Shown: piece after piece, positions 19,901 through 28,408 of the stretch | How positions within the stretch are numbered: the first letter of the stretch is position 1 | Layout of the letters: each line of letters starts with the position of its first letter | From: Phlyctochytrium arcticum | Lineage: Eukaryota > Chytridiomycota > Chytridiomycetes > Chytridiales > Chytridiaceae | DNA length: 32,805 nt | Assembly: GCA_025602905.1 (NCBI GenBank) | Contig: JAHLKI010000073.1 | Coordinates: 1-32,805 of the forward strand | Direction: 5' to 3' | Position numbers and translations under genes: made by a program | Notes under the pieces: model-generated | Database searches by the model: none | Seen by the model: the letters and a program-made list of their open reading frames with translations, nothing else | Told to the model about the DNA's origin: nothing

Positions 19901-19995
19901 TCTTCGCGTTTCTTCGAGACAGGTCGTGCCTCACAGAAATGCCGCGTGCCCTCAATAATGAAGGAGAGACGGGGGCGCTTGTCGACTGTGTCGAA
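16921..19995 (-). pseudogene. pol: Defective pol of the second Gypsy
   Basis: The long frame 16921-19608 (895 residues) starts within reverse transcriptase at ITYMDDILVFSDTLED. It continues through RNase H (VFSDASGFAIGGW), the integrase HHCC domain (HDSLLTGGHTGKH, CATC), the DDE core (GMDLASL, VSDRDSRFL, GKCERKIQS) and a chromodomain (YLVQWEGYGPEEATWEP). Upstream, in other frames, are remnants of the protease end (TVDKRPRLSFIIEGTRHF, about 19935-19990) and of the pol N-terminus (TVFTELRTLPPS, then the codons for a GPNELEELQ-like stretch). Compared with the intact copy there is a small deletion after TLPPS and a deletion of about 360 bp that removes most of the RT fingers and palm, including the first catalytic Asp. 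RT is therefore dead; integrase and chromodomain remain open. Confidence 0.88.
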
Positions 19996-22134
19996 AAGAT
20001 GAAACTGTGTGGTCAAGAGAAACTAGTTGACGAAGAAGCGCAAATCGACAAGACTTTATCAACTTTCCCAGAAACGCATTCGGCTTTGTCGGAAAGTATT
20101 CGAGCCATCAATTTCAAAAACCACCAAGAATTAATCAACCATCTCTTACTGGTTGAAAAACGTATCCACTTCATCAAGCAAAACAATCAAATGCGACCTG
20201 CTGGAACCAATGATCCGTCAACCATGACAATGCCACAACCACAATTGTCTGCTATGTCCATGTTCGCTAGCCCAGGATCTACAGACTCAACCAACAATCT
20301 TCACGAACAGCCATCTACGAATCTTGTTCAAGGCCGAATCCGAAATAGCAACAACACCCGATTCCGACCGTATGGAGGAAATCGCGGCCGTGGTCGTGGA
20401 CGTGGAGGAAACTATAGGGGAAACCCAGGAAGATTCAGTACTGGCCGACGCGGTAATTCAAACTTTGACGGCCATGGACACCGAGGACAAGGAGGGTCCG
20501 ACGTCGAATGTTTTAAATGTGGTTGCAAAGGGCACAAGAGCAGAGAGTGTCATACAGCCCCTCACCTGGTGGAAGCATGGCAGCAACATCGTTCAGCAAA
20601 CAAGTCAAGCAATGGAGGGAACCGACCCGTATCACACCATGTGAACACCGACACCTCGGAAGAATCAAGCATAGATCTATCCTTCTTGGACGAACCATCA
20701 GTTTATCATGTTCATGACGCTCATCAACCAACTGCCCCTGTAACCAACGGAACAAACGGCCACCAAGTTCTCGTGGACTCGGGAACGACCCACTCTATCA
20801 TAAACAAACGAGAATACTTTGTGGAAATGCGACCATACAAAACACCTCTCAAGACGGTTGCGGGAGACTGTCCAACGGAGGGAATTGGCTGTGCCAAATT
20901 TCAGTTTCCAAACGGCACTCAAGTCACTGTTCGGGATGCCATATTCGCACCAGCTGCCACAGAGAACTTGATTTCGTTCAAGGCCATGAGAGAAAATGGA
21001 TTCCACCTCGAAACCGGAGAGGACGAGAACGGAGGGGAGTGTTTACGTTTGGTTTCTCGCTCCTTAAAATGGGGTAAAGTTGTTGCACACTCTCATGAAA
21101 TTTTCTCTGCAGGAAACGGACTATATGCAACAACGATAGCTCAAGTTCAAAGAAGTACCCCTGTCGTCAAGTCTACCCACAAAGCAACAATCATTGGGAC
21201 TACGGCTTCATTTCAAACTTCAACTGTATCAGGACAAGTCCAGCTCTGGCATGATCGACTAGGACACCCGGGACGCACAACCTATCGCCGAATCTGTAAA
21301 GCTGTCCGAGGCCTACCCATCAAGCCTGCCGACGTTCCCAGGACCCAACCATTCTGCCTTCCATGCACTCAAGGAAAACTGATCCAGCGACCGGCACACT
21401 CGAAACAACCATCGATGGCAGTGGGGTTTCTTAACAAATTGCATGTGGATATCTGCGGTCCTTTTCGGGTACCCAGTGGCGAGCACCGATACTTTCAAGT
21501 TTATTGTGATGCCAACGGGCGTTTTGCTGATGTGGATCTCCTTGCCTCTAAGAACGAAGCCAATTTCAAGTTACTCGGCCAACTTTTCCGCCTCAAGACA
21601 CATTACCCGGAACACCCAATCAAGATCATTCGCTTCGATAATGCCGCCGAATACCAATCACAAGCCTTGCAAGATTGGTGTATGTCCCAAGGAGTTATTA
21701 TGGAGTACAGCGTTCCTTATGTCCATTTCCATAACGCGGTAGCCGAGTCTTATATCAAGCGAGTATCCATGGTTGCAAGGACGCTATTGATGGGATCCAA
21801 TCTACCCACATCGGCGTGGGGATACGCTGTATTACATGCGGCATACCTATTGAGGAATCGACCGTCCGCCGAGCAAGACTTAAGCCCCGAAGAGATTGCG
21901 ACAGGTTTCAAGCCATCGGTAGCTCACTTGAGGACCTTTGGATGCGCCGTGCATGTCCCTATCCCGGAACCGAAACGACACAAGATGGGTCCGCAACGTA
22001 CATTGGCTATTTATGTTGGGTGTCGATCGCCCTCGATCGTCAAGTTTCTCGTTCTGAAGACCGGAGACCAACTGACCGCACGCTTTCAAGATTGTGTATT
22101 CGACGAGACCACCTTTCCCGACACTTACTGGTGA
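19996..22134 (+). pseudogene. Copia gag-protease-integrase ORF, N-terminally truncated and frameshifted at its end
   Basis: The open frame extends back to 19720, but the part before about 19996 is antisense to the Gypsy remnant and is not Copia. Copia Gag is recognisable from about GQEKLVDEEAQIDKTLSTFP onward. It is followed by an RGG-like tract (NRGRGRGRGGNYRGN) and a CX2CX4HX4C knuckle (CFKCGCKGHKSREC, codons from 20509). Protease shows VLVDSGTTHSIIN (about 20770). Integrase shows the HHCC motif (LWHDRLGHPG and CLPC) and core stretches IIRFDNAAEYQSQALQDW and NAVAESYIKR. The frame ends at TGA 22132-22134 after FDETTFP, where the related frame carries on one base out of phase. The CCC at 22117-22119 is the likely site of a one-base insertion. 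Confidence 0.85.
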
Positions 22135-24400
22135 ACTTTTCGACGCCCCCGAAGACAAACCGGACCGCCCCGACCCATTTGAAAGCGTTCAAGGACAAGT
22201 TATTTGCCGCCAAATCGATCCGCCCAACGAGACCTGCAACCAAAGTGTTCTTGATTTACTCCACCTAAGGACTATGGCGAATGAGCTCCCAGATGGATTT
22301 AACAGAGCGTCTGGTGTCATGAAAGAAAAGGCTGCGATTCAAAAAGATGCCATCAACGCACCAGTCGCAATAGCTATTGACACGCCAGCCAACGAGACCA
22401 CGGTGCAACAACGAAAAAGAGGTCGACCCAAAGGATCTAAAGACACCGTTCCGCGAAAGAGTAGGAAAACAGCAGAGGCCAAGAAAAGTGACGTCACACA
22501 TGAATCGAGCCAGAGAAAACAACCGGTTATAGGAAAAAGCGCTGCTCCAGATTCAGGGCTCGGATCTGTTGAGGTATTGTCGCAAAAGGAAAACAGCGCT
22601 GGCCCTGCTGTCGACGCCGCTGCCGGTGGAGGCGACACCCCGGCTGAGAACGTACAATCGAATTGTGTTAGTTTGGAGTACGTCCCTGGAGTTGGACTTC
22701 AAGACCGATTTTCGACGGATCTGAAAGCTTTCTGTTATCTTGCTGCGTCCAAGATAACGGCTGACGACCGAGACACTGCAGTTGAGATCTCAGACACAGA
22801 TCCCAAGACTATCGATGAAGCCAAACGTCGGCCAGATTGGCCATTGTGGAAAGCGGCGATCGAAGAAGAGCTTAAAGCTTTGGAACGAAGAAAGGTATTT
22901 GGCCCGGCGCAAGAGGCACCTGAAGGAATCATCCCTATTGGCTATAGGTGGATTTTTGTTAGGAAAAGAAACGCGGCTGGAGAAGTCATACGGTACAAAG
23001 CAAGACTGGTTGCGCAAGGGTTTACGCAAGAACTGGGCAAGGATTTTCAGCAAACTTATGCCCCTGTGATGGATATTACGACCTATCGGCTACTCATTGC
23101 ATTGGCCATTCAATTCCTCCTATGCATATGGCTTATGGACGTCGTCACCGCCTACCTGTATGGACCGCTGGACAGACCACTTTACATTCGCGCACCTGAA
23201 GGAATCGCTAATACCAAGAACTTCATTCGAGCTACGGTCAAGCTTCAACGGGCGTTGTATGGATTGCGACAATCTGGACGCATGTGGTACTTATGTCTGG
23301 CAAAATTCTTGGAGCAACATGACTTCAAGACATCCGACCTTTGCCCAACCGTATTTGTCAAACGATGTGAAGATGGTGTGGTTATCCTGGCCATCTATGT
23401 TGACGACGTGAACCTTATTGGCACTAAGAAGGCGGTCGAGTACGCAAAGAAACTGTTAAGTTCACAATTTGAAATGAAAGACTTGGGCAAAACCACCTTC
23501 TGTCTAGGAATTCAAGTCACACATCTACGCGACGGAAGTATCTTATTACACCAAGAAACCTACATCAAGAGGCTACTGGACAAGTTCAACATGAGCGAGT
23601 GCCACCCAAGCTCCACACCTATGGTCGTTCGAAGTCTGGACCCCGAGAAAGATCCCTTCAGGCCTGCTGAAGAGGGGGAGGAAATTTTACCACCGAACGT
23701 CCCATACCTGTCAGCAATTGGCGCATTGATGTATTTGGCCAACACGTCAAGACCGGACATAGCGTTCGCGGTATCACTTTTAGCGAGACACTCCAAGGCA
23801 CCCACAAAACGACATTGGACCGGAGTCAAGCAAGTCCTAAGATATCTCAAGGGAACCAGCGACATGGGACTGTACTACCGCAAGACGCCTGACCCGAAAC
23901 TGATCGCGTATGCTGATGCCGGATACCGATCCGACCCGCACAAAAGCAAGTCACAGACTGGTTATGTGCTGATGTACGGTGGAACAGCTATCTCTTGGAG
24001 GTCCACGAAGCAGACTGTAACTGCAACATCGTCAAACCACGCTGAGTTGATAGCTGCTTATGAAGCAAGTCGTGAATGCATTTGGCTCAGACGCGTACTG
24101 AAGTTTATTGCAGAGTCAACTGGACTTCCGATTGACCTTTCACCAACTACCATTTGCGAGGACAACGCGGCGTGCGTGGCACAACTCAAGTCTGGATTCG
24201 TCAAAGGCGACAGAGTGAAGCACATCGATCCCAAGTTCTTCTTTACAAGCGAACTCGAAGGAGGCGATCTGGAAATCAAACAAGTTCGATCAAGGGAAAA
24301 CATCGCCGACATCTTTACCAAGAGCCTGCCTCCTATTATTCATAAAGAACTCACAACCCTCCTCGGACTTCGCCGTATCTCAAGTATGCTTGGTCCCTAG
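22094..24400 (+). CDS. Copia reverse transcriptase-RNase H ORF
   Basis: This frame continues the Copia polyprotein after the frameshift; the nominal start at 22094 is an artefact of that break. A Lys/Arg-rich linker (RKRGRPKGSKDTVPRKSRK) resembles an AT-hook or nuclear localisation signal. Reverse transcriptase then shows YRWIFVRKRNAAGEVIRYKA, MDVVTAYLYGPL with the first catalytic Asp, LYGLRQSGRMW, and the YVDD box in AIYVDDVNLIG (near 23396). RNase H follows with AYADAGYRSD, SNHAELIAAYEA and CEDNAACVAQL. The last residues, DIFTKSLPP, are typical of Copia ends. The domain itself appears undamaged. The stop is 44 bp before the 3' LTR. Confidence 0.9.
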   Translation: MYSTRPPFPTLTGELFDAPEDKPDRPDPFESVQGQVICRQIDPPNETCNQSVLDLLHLRTMANELPDGFNRASGVMKEKAAIQKDAINAPVAIAIDTPANETTVQQRKRGRPKGSKDTVPRKSRKTAEAKKSDVTHESSQRKQPVIGKSAAPDSGLGSVEVLSQKENSAGPAVDAAAGGGDTPAENVQSNCVSLEYVPGVGLQDRFSTDLKAFCYLAASKITADDRDTAVEISDTDPKTIDEAKRRPDWPLWKAAIEEELKALERRKVFGPAQEAPEGIIPIGYRWIFVRKRNAAGEVIRYKARLVAQGFTQELGKDFQQTYAPVMDITTYRLLIALAIQFLLCIWLMDVVTAYLYGPLDRPLYIRAPEGIANTKNFIRATVKLQRALYGLRQSGRMWYLCLAKFLEQHDFKTSDLCPTVFVKRCEDGVVILAIYVDDVNLIGTKKAVEYAKKLLSSQFEMKDLGKTTFCLGIQVTHLRDGSILLHQETYIKRLLDKFNMSECHPSSTPMVVRSLDPEKDPFRPAEEGEEILPPNVPYLSAIGALMYLANTSRPDIAFAVSLLARHSKAPTKRHWTGVKQVLRYLKGTSDMGLYYRKTPDPKLIAYADAGYRSDPHKSKSQTGYVLMYGGTAISWRSTKQTVTATSSNHAELIAAYEASRECIWLRRVLKFIAESTGLPIDLSPTTICEDNAACVAQLKSGFVKGDRVKHIDPKFFFTSELEGGDLEIKQVRSRENIADIFTKSLPPIIHKELTTLLGLRRISSMLGP

Positions 24401-24444
24401 GACTCTGTTGTCTTTGGTTTACGCAGCTTTGTGCTGAGGGGGAG

Positions 24445-24665
24445 TGTTGCGAATCAGGAATCACGTGCACGATTGTGATGTGAGCGGTGAATGAAATCTG
24501 TAGAAATTTCTAGAAAGCCTCTGATCTGTATAAGAGCAGCACGATCGCTGCGTCTCTCCTGTGCATATTATCAATACATTTTCAGTCTCCCACTTCACTC
24601 AATACTGTGGTTTATATCACTCGTTCTTTTTTATGGTTATGTGTACAGAATCGGTTTTCGCAACA
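24445..24665 (+). repeat. 3' LTR of the Copia element
   Basis: A 221-bp LTR beginning TGTTGCGAA right after the polypurine tract and ending TTCGCAACA, a 9-bp terminal inverted repeat. A TATA-like CTGTATAAGAG lies near its middle. The last 49 bp encode, antisense, the end of the coiled-coil gene, including its stop at 24617-24619. The only other copy in the window is antisense at 1646-1866. Confidence 0.85.
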
Positions 24666-26469
24666 GCTTCCTTGATTTTGTCGTTCAATCCTTCGATGGA
24701 TTCCCACCGACCCCGCGTCCAAGTATCCGCGGCATCTTTGGACATGTGAAGATATTTGCCTCGCAGTTTCGTTGAGAAGTAGGTGGAAGCCCACACCAAT
24801 CCTGACGCTGCTATGGCAAATCCGCCGGCCATGATTGGGGTACTCAGATTGAAAACTCCCCCCAACACCAGCCAGAGGATTGCGAATCCAAACCAAATGA
24901 ACCCCAACTTCAGGTAGGTATCGGCCTATACATCAAATCATTGTCGATAAGGAGGTAAACTGTCAGTATCGGTCGCAGCACGATAGGTCGGTAACACGGA
25001 AAGCGCATTCGCCATACGATGGAAACACACCAATGCGTCCAGTAACTTGGCCTCCATTCCGTCCTTGATTTGCTGCAAGGAAACCTTTCTAATTTCGGTT
25101 CTGATATCGGATGCCCCTTTTAATTCATCGGATGCCCTCTTGATCTCTCCTTGCACGTTGGACAAGCGGTCAGTAAGCTAGAGTATGTTGTCTGGTTATT
25201 CTTATTGCGCTTTGATAGGGAGGGACGTGATATACCTCATCCACTCTCGCTTGCAACTGTTGGTATTAACAGGTTAGCCTTGTTTCAAACTGCCTATGAC
25301 AGCATTACACCTACCCTGGCAGACTTTTCTCTCTCCTCTTCCCACTTTTTCCTCATCTATCCACGTATTGGATGATTAGCCTTGTTCCCAATTCCTATCA
25401 CAGCATTACACCTACCTCTGCTCGCTCCCTAGCTGCCACTTCCTTCTCCTCTGACAGCATTACAACTACCCTGGCAGACTTTTCTCTCTCCTCTTCCCAC
25501 TTTTTCCTCATCTATCCACGTATTGGATGATTAGCCTTGTTCCCAATTCCTATCACAGCATTACACCTACCTCTGCTCGCTCCCTAGCTGCCACTTCCTT
25601 CTCCTCTGACAGCATTACAACTACCCTGGCAGACTTTTCTCTCTCCTCTTCCCACTTTTTCCTCATCTATCCACGTATTGGATGATTAGCCTTGTTCCCA
25701 ATTCCTATCACAGCATTACACCTACCTCTGCTCGCTCCCTAGCTGCCACTTCCTTCTCCTCTGACAGCATTACACCTACCCTGGCAGACTTTTCTCTCTC
25801 CTCTTCCCACTTTTTCCTCATCTATCCACGTATTGGATGATTAGCCTTGTTCCCAATTCCTATCACAGCATTACACCTACCTCTGCTCGCTCCCTAGCTG
25901 CCACTTCCTTCTCCTCTGACAGCATTACACCTACCCTGGCAGACTTTTCTCTCTCCTCTTCCCACTTTTTCCTCATCTATCCACGTATTGGATGATTAGC
26001 CTTGTTCCCAATTCCTATCACAGCATTACACCTACCTCTGCTCGCTCCCTAGCTGCCACTTCCTTCTCCTCTTCCCACTTCTTGCTCATCTGTATTGACT
26101 GATTAGCCGGGTTCTGAGTTGCCTATGACAGAGTTACACCCACCTCGTCCCACCTCTTGTTCATCTATCCACGGATTGACTGATTAGTCTTGCTCCAAGT
26201 TGTCTATGACTGGGTTACACCTACCATTTCTCGCTCCCTAGCTGCCGTTTCTCTCTCCTCCTTCCATTCTTGTTCCTTCTATGCACGTTTTGACTGATTA
26301 GCTTACTCCAAATTGCCTATAATAGCATGACAGGTACCTCCTCCCACTTTCTCTGCCACTGCTGCTGCTTCTAATGTTTGTGTGATCAGCTCCTTTACTC
26401 AAATGTGCCTCTGAGACTCAAACATACCTCCTCCACAATCTTTCCCAAATCGCTCGACGACTCCATCAT
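24617..26469 (-). CDS. Coiled-coil protein with two membrane segments, expanded copy (right arm)
   Basis: The same gene as at 462-1694, on the other strand. By homology the exons run, 5' to 3', 26428-26469, 26338-26370, 26225-26278, 26144-26164, 26036-26089, then four 96-nt exons (25881-25976, 25726-25821, 25571-25666, 25416-25511), then 25315-25356, 25236-25256, 25031-25177 and 24617-24925. All introns are phase 0, so the frame holds through the expansion and the product would be about 368 residues instead of 240. Each 96-nt exon fuses the former sixth exon, 18 nt of former intron, and part of the former fifth exon. The extra residues lengthen the charged, presumably coiled-coil part; the membrane hairpin and the LTR-derived C-terminus are unchanged. 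Splicing is predicted, not observed. Confidence 0.72.
25316..26090 (-). repeat. 155-bp exon-intron tandem array, five periods
   Basis: The landmark CTGGCAGACT starts at 25316, 25471, 25626, 25781 and 25936, always 155 bp apart. One period equals a 96-nt exon plus a 59-nt intron. Sequence between periods is nearly identical; the main variant is ATTACACCTACC against ATTACAACTACC at the junctions. The left arm has one un-duplicated equivalent. Confidence 0.95.
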
Positions 26470-26570
26470 GGTGATTCTTTGCGAGTGTTGAAAATGGCGA
26501 ATGCGAAATGATGGAAAGAGTGATTTCAAAAATGCTGAAGTTGTAGAAATGTTTTGTAGAAATGTTGGTT

Positions 26571-26580
26571 TATTTATATA
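26571..26580 (-). promoter_or_regulatory. TATA box of the right coiled-coil gene
   Basis: TATATAAATA on the minus strand, the mirror of 351-360, about 100 bp before the start codon at 26467-26469. A small sequence difference just downstream separates the two arms. Confidence 0.55.
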
Positions 26581-26800
26581 TTGCGCTTTGTTTGGAAAAT
26601 GGATAAACTCACAAAAATAGCGCGGAATGCGTGGCGCCGATTCTGTGTAACGTGGCCGTTGCGTATAATATTTTAGCCGAGCCGAGAGCCGAAGCTCTTG
26701 CCATGTTTTCTAGGTCCCATTTTCCCAATGACACAGCTCGGTCGGTCCATCAAATTGATCAGGTTGAACATTTGCAAAATTTATCACTTACACATGCAGG

Positions 26801-26865
26801 AAAACATGAGAGAAAAACATGAGAGGAAAACATGAGAGTAAAACATGAGAGGAAAACATAAGAGG
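26801..26865. repeat. 13-bp tandem repeat, five units (right mirror)
   Basis: Units close to AAAACATGAGAGG, the reverse complement of the array at 66-130. Confidence 0.88.
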
Positions 26866-26878
26866 AAAATGGTGATGC

Positions 26879-26930
26879 TAAATCGTTATACTAAATCGTT
26901 ATACTAGATCGTTATACTAGATTGTTATAC
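26879..26930. repeat. 13-bp tandem repeat, four units (right tip)
   Basis: Four units close to TAAATCGTTATAC. Two units have TAGAT instead of TAAAT. The reverse complement is at 1-52, and inverted-repeat homology ends here. Confidence 0.9.
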
Positions 26931-27072
26931 ACTAAGGCGTCTCATCATAACTTTTCCTTCCGTAGCATCGGGCTCCTTCCTACGTTTCTCCTGTACCGTT
27001 GGTGTCCATTTGTATCCTTGGTTTCTTTTCGGTGGTGATGGTAAGGTGGGAAATCCTCTCAAGCGTCGTCCT

Positions 27073-27080
27073 TATATAAA
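27073..27080 (+). promoter_or_regulatory. TATA-like box before the palindromes
   Basis: TATATAAA lies 13 bp before the first CTATCGATAG. It could start a transcript toward the gene at 27655, but the distance of about 570 bp is long, so the target is uncertain. Confidence 0.35.
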
Positions 27081-27092
27081 CTTTCCGCTTTT

Positions 27093-27102
27093 CTATCGAT
27101 AG
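27093..27102. promoter_or_regulatory. CTATCGATAG palindrome 1
   Basis: The core of a 16-bp perfect palindrome, TTTCTATCGATAGAAA (27090-27105). It contains TATCGATA, the core of the animal DRE promoter element, though no link to that factor can be claimed here. Confidence 0.6.
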
Positions 27103-27128
27103 AAACTCTTCGATGAATTCTTATTTCT

Positions 27129-27138
27129 CTATCGATAG
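27129..27138. promoter_or_regulatory. CTATCGATAG palindrome 2
   Basis: A second exact copy, 36 bp after the first, again after a T-rich stretch. Confidence 0.6.
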
Positions 27139-27224
27139 TAACTGTTCGCAGAAGTCTAAATCTCGGCAAGACCAAACACTGGTACATTAAAGTCACAGCT
27201 CATTCTTAGTTCTGCTAACTGTTT

Positions 27225-27234
27225 CTATCGATAG
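27225..27234. promoter_or_regulatory. CTATCGATAG palindrome 3
   Basis: A third exact copy, 96 bp after the second, in the context TTTCTATCGATAGATTT. Three exact 10-bp copies in 142 bp are unlikely by chance and suggest a binding site. Confidence 0.6.
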
Positions 27235-27376
27235 ATTTGTATTCTCTTTACACTTCTTTTGCATTTCTTGTTATTGTCATTGTTATAGGTGGAGACCTAA
27301 TGCCCTCTTGGCCCCCTCGTTCCTTCGGCTGCTCTTTTTCAGCTGTTAGGTTACCTACATGCTTCCTTTCATGAAT

Positions 27377-27454
27377 AAAAAGGGTGTCATTGCCCACCAG
27401 GTACACAAAGCTACTTATTATAAACCCCGGCTGGTGGGCAATGATACCCTTTTT
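27377..27454 (+). repeat. Long hairpin, 24-bp stem with 30-nt loop
   Basis: The arms 27377-27400 and 27431-27454 pair throughout except for one position, which is a G-U pair in plus-strand RNA. The same kind of single wobble is seen in the hairpin at 9219-9292. It lies upstream of the gene at 27655. It could mark the end of a transcript, as hairpins do in some giant viruses, or give a small RNA. Confidence 0.82.
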
Positions 27455-27654
27455 CTTACCTCTACATACCAGCTGGTTACTAAAGAGTAGCCATCTTGAT
27501 GCAGAGGGGAAACCGAGGGGAAGCCGCAGCCACCAAACTCGCATTAGGTCTCCATTCGGTCGTTTTGTACACGAGGCATAATTCACAACACCATTTAAAG
27601 ACGTACAGCTTCCTTCGGTATCATTCACAGCCTTTGGTGCGTTCAGCGACCAGG

Positions 27655-28062
27655 ATGAAAACACTTCAACAACTAGCATTCTACGCTCTCCCTACCGACG
27701 ATCTGAAGTATGTACCTAATGCACTTTATGTGGAGAGGTTACCATCGGGTGTGATTGAAAAGATGGAAAAGGCACTTTGGCGTTGCCATTTGAAGAATGA
27801 CCTAGAAGAAGATCTCATAATGTATGGAGCATCAGAGATACCACCGTGTTTTTCTCGAGACGCTTGTGATTGTGACAATTGTGATTGGGATGACTTTGAT
27901 GTATATGGTTGTAGTTGTTGTCGAGACTTGCGTGAGGATTTGTACTCTGGCGTTTCATTTGATGAGATTTTAGACGATCAAATATCCCGATTAGGTGTAT
28001 TCGGCCATGAATTCATCAATTGGCAGATGACTATGTTTGCAACAAATGGAAATGTGGTGTAA
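27655..28062 (+). CDS. Small Cys- and Asp-rich protein with a BC-box-like N-terminus
   Basis: Not recognised as a known family. The frame is open from 27496, but the protein-like part starts at ATG 27655, giving 135 residues; the upstream part is low quality and reads through the hairpin flank. Residues 2-13 (KTLQQLAFYALP) fit a BC-box-like pattern (T/S-L-x-x-x-C/A-x-x-x-L), and a Leu-Pro pair follows about 25 residues later (ERLPSGVIEKM), the layout of a SOCS box or degenerate F-box. The middle is acidic and Cys-rich (DACDCDNCDWDDF, YGCSCCRDL), suggesting metal binding or disulphides. No membrane segment is seen. It is followed after 33 bp by another small gene on the same strand. An adaptor that recruits a ubiquitin ligase is possible but unproven. 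Confidence 0.6.
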   Translation: MKTLQQLAFYALPTDDLKYVPNALYVERLPSGVIEKMEKALWRCHLKNDLEEDLIMYGASEIPPCFSRDACDCDNCDWDDFDVYGCSCCRDLREDLYSGVSFDEILDDQISRLGVFGHEFINWQMTMFATNGNVV

Positions 28063-28095
28063 AACGTTAAAAAACTTGATAGCTGATACTAAAAG

Positions 28096-28371
28096 ATGTT
28101 TGGACAAAGTAGTTACGATTTTGAAAAGCCGCTTGAGAGTATTCATGAAAGATTGGTTGCAGATTTCCAACGCATTACCAGTTTAGAAAAGAAGGAAGAA
28201 TATCTCGAAGATATACAAAAGTTGGAAAACATTGAACAAGACACCATCTCTTACATGCAACTAACGATCCACTTAGACAACCTTGCTCGGAAGTATAAGG
28301 ACTCCTTTGCAAAGAAAAAACCAAAGACAAAAAGGGTGCCTGTATCTGATAATGATGAATTTCCTTGTTAA
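28096..28371 (+). CDS. Small helical protein, unknown function
   Basis: A 91-residue protein with an ATG 33 bp after the previous stop and the same orientation, so the two may share a transcript. It is charged and mostly helical; the stretch of residues 22-70 (RLVADFQRITSLEKKEEYLE onward) looks like a coiled coil. It ends in a basic run (KKKPKTKR) that resembles a nuclear localisation signal. No domain is recognised. It converges with the minus-strand gene at 28545. Confidence 0.55.
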   Translation: MFGQSSYDFEKPLESIHERLVADFQRITSLEKKEEYLEDIQKLENIEQDTISYMQLTIHLDNLARKYKDSFAKKKPKTKRVPVSDNDEFPC

Positions 28372-28408
28372 GTAGTCCGAACAATTGACGTAGCTGTATG
28401 GTAGAACA

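Larger units (their letters stand above)
15928..19995 (-). mobile_element. Second Ty3/Gypsy chromovirus, 5'-truncated and internally deleted
   Basis: Related to, but clearly diverged from, the intact Gypsy at 2328-9216. On the minus strand it holds the end of the protease region, a damaged pol, a 3' untranslated part, a polypurine tract and one LTR. Its 5' LTR, gag and most of pro are missing. The 5' break lies near 19990-20000, where sequence changes to a Copia element running the other way. It cannot move on its own. Confidence 0.88.
19996..24665 (+). mobile_element. Ty1/Copia retrotransposon, 5'-truncated
   Basis: The domain order gag, protease, integrase, RT, RNase H is diagnostic of Copia. 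The 5' LTR, primer binding site and start of gag are missing. The left end abuts the truncated Gypsy head to head near 19990-20005. The 3' end is complete, with a polypurine tract (GAGGGGGAG, 24436-24444) and a 221-bp LTR. The LTR lies inside the antisense coiled-coil gene of the right arm. A +1 frameshift near 22117 splits the polyprotein. Confidence 0.9.
24445..26930 (-). repeat. Right arm of the large inverted repeat
   Basis: Reverse complement of 1-1866, with few substitutions that I can see (for example A to G in the codon that reads Ile left and Met right in intron 8). It has four extra 155-bp units at 25416-26035. The homology begins exactly at the first base of the Copia LTR and ends with the 13-bp array at 26930, where virus-like sequence starts. 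Confidence 0.93.
26931..27654. other. Non-coding leader of the virus-like segment
   Basis: About 720 bp between the end of the inverted repeat and the first well-supported start codon. It holds a TATA-like box (27073-27080), three CTATCGATAG palindromes and a long hairpin (27377-27454), each listed separately. An open frame on the minus strand at 27248-27679 is antisense to the hairpin and shows no domain. Confidence 0.55.

Noticed and set aside
1..26930. The inverted repeat as terminal repeats of a Polinton or other virus
   Set aside because: The interior holds only retrotransposons and repeats, with no PolB, integrase, capsid or ATPase, and the arms carry an intron-rich gene. The virus-like genes lie outside the arms.
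27248..27679. 143-codon frame on the minus strand across the hairpin
   Set aside because: It is antisense to the leader and to the start of a better-supported gene, and it has no recognisable motif.
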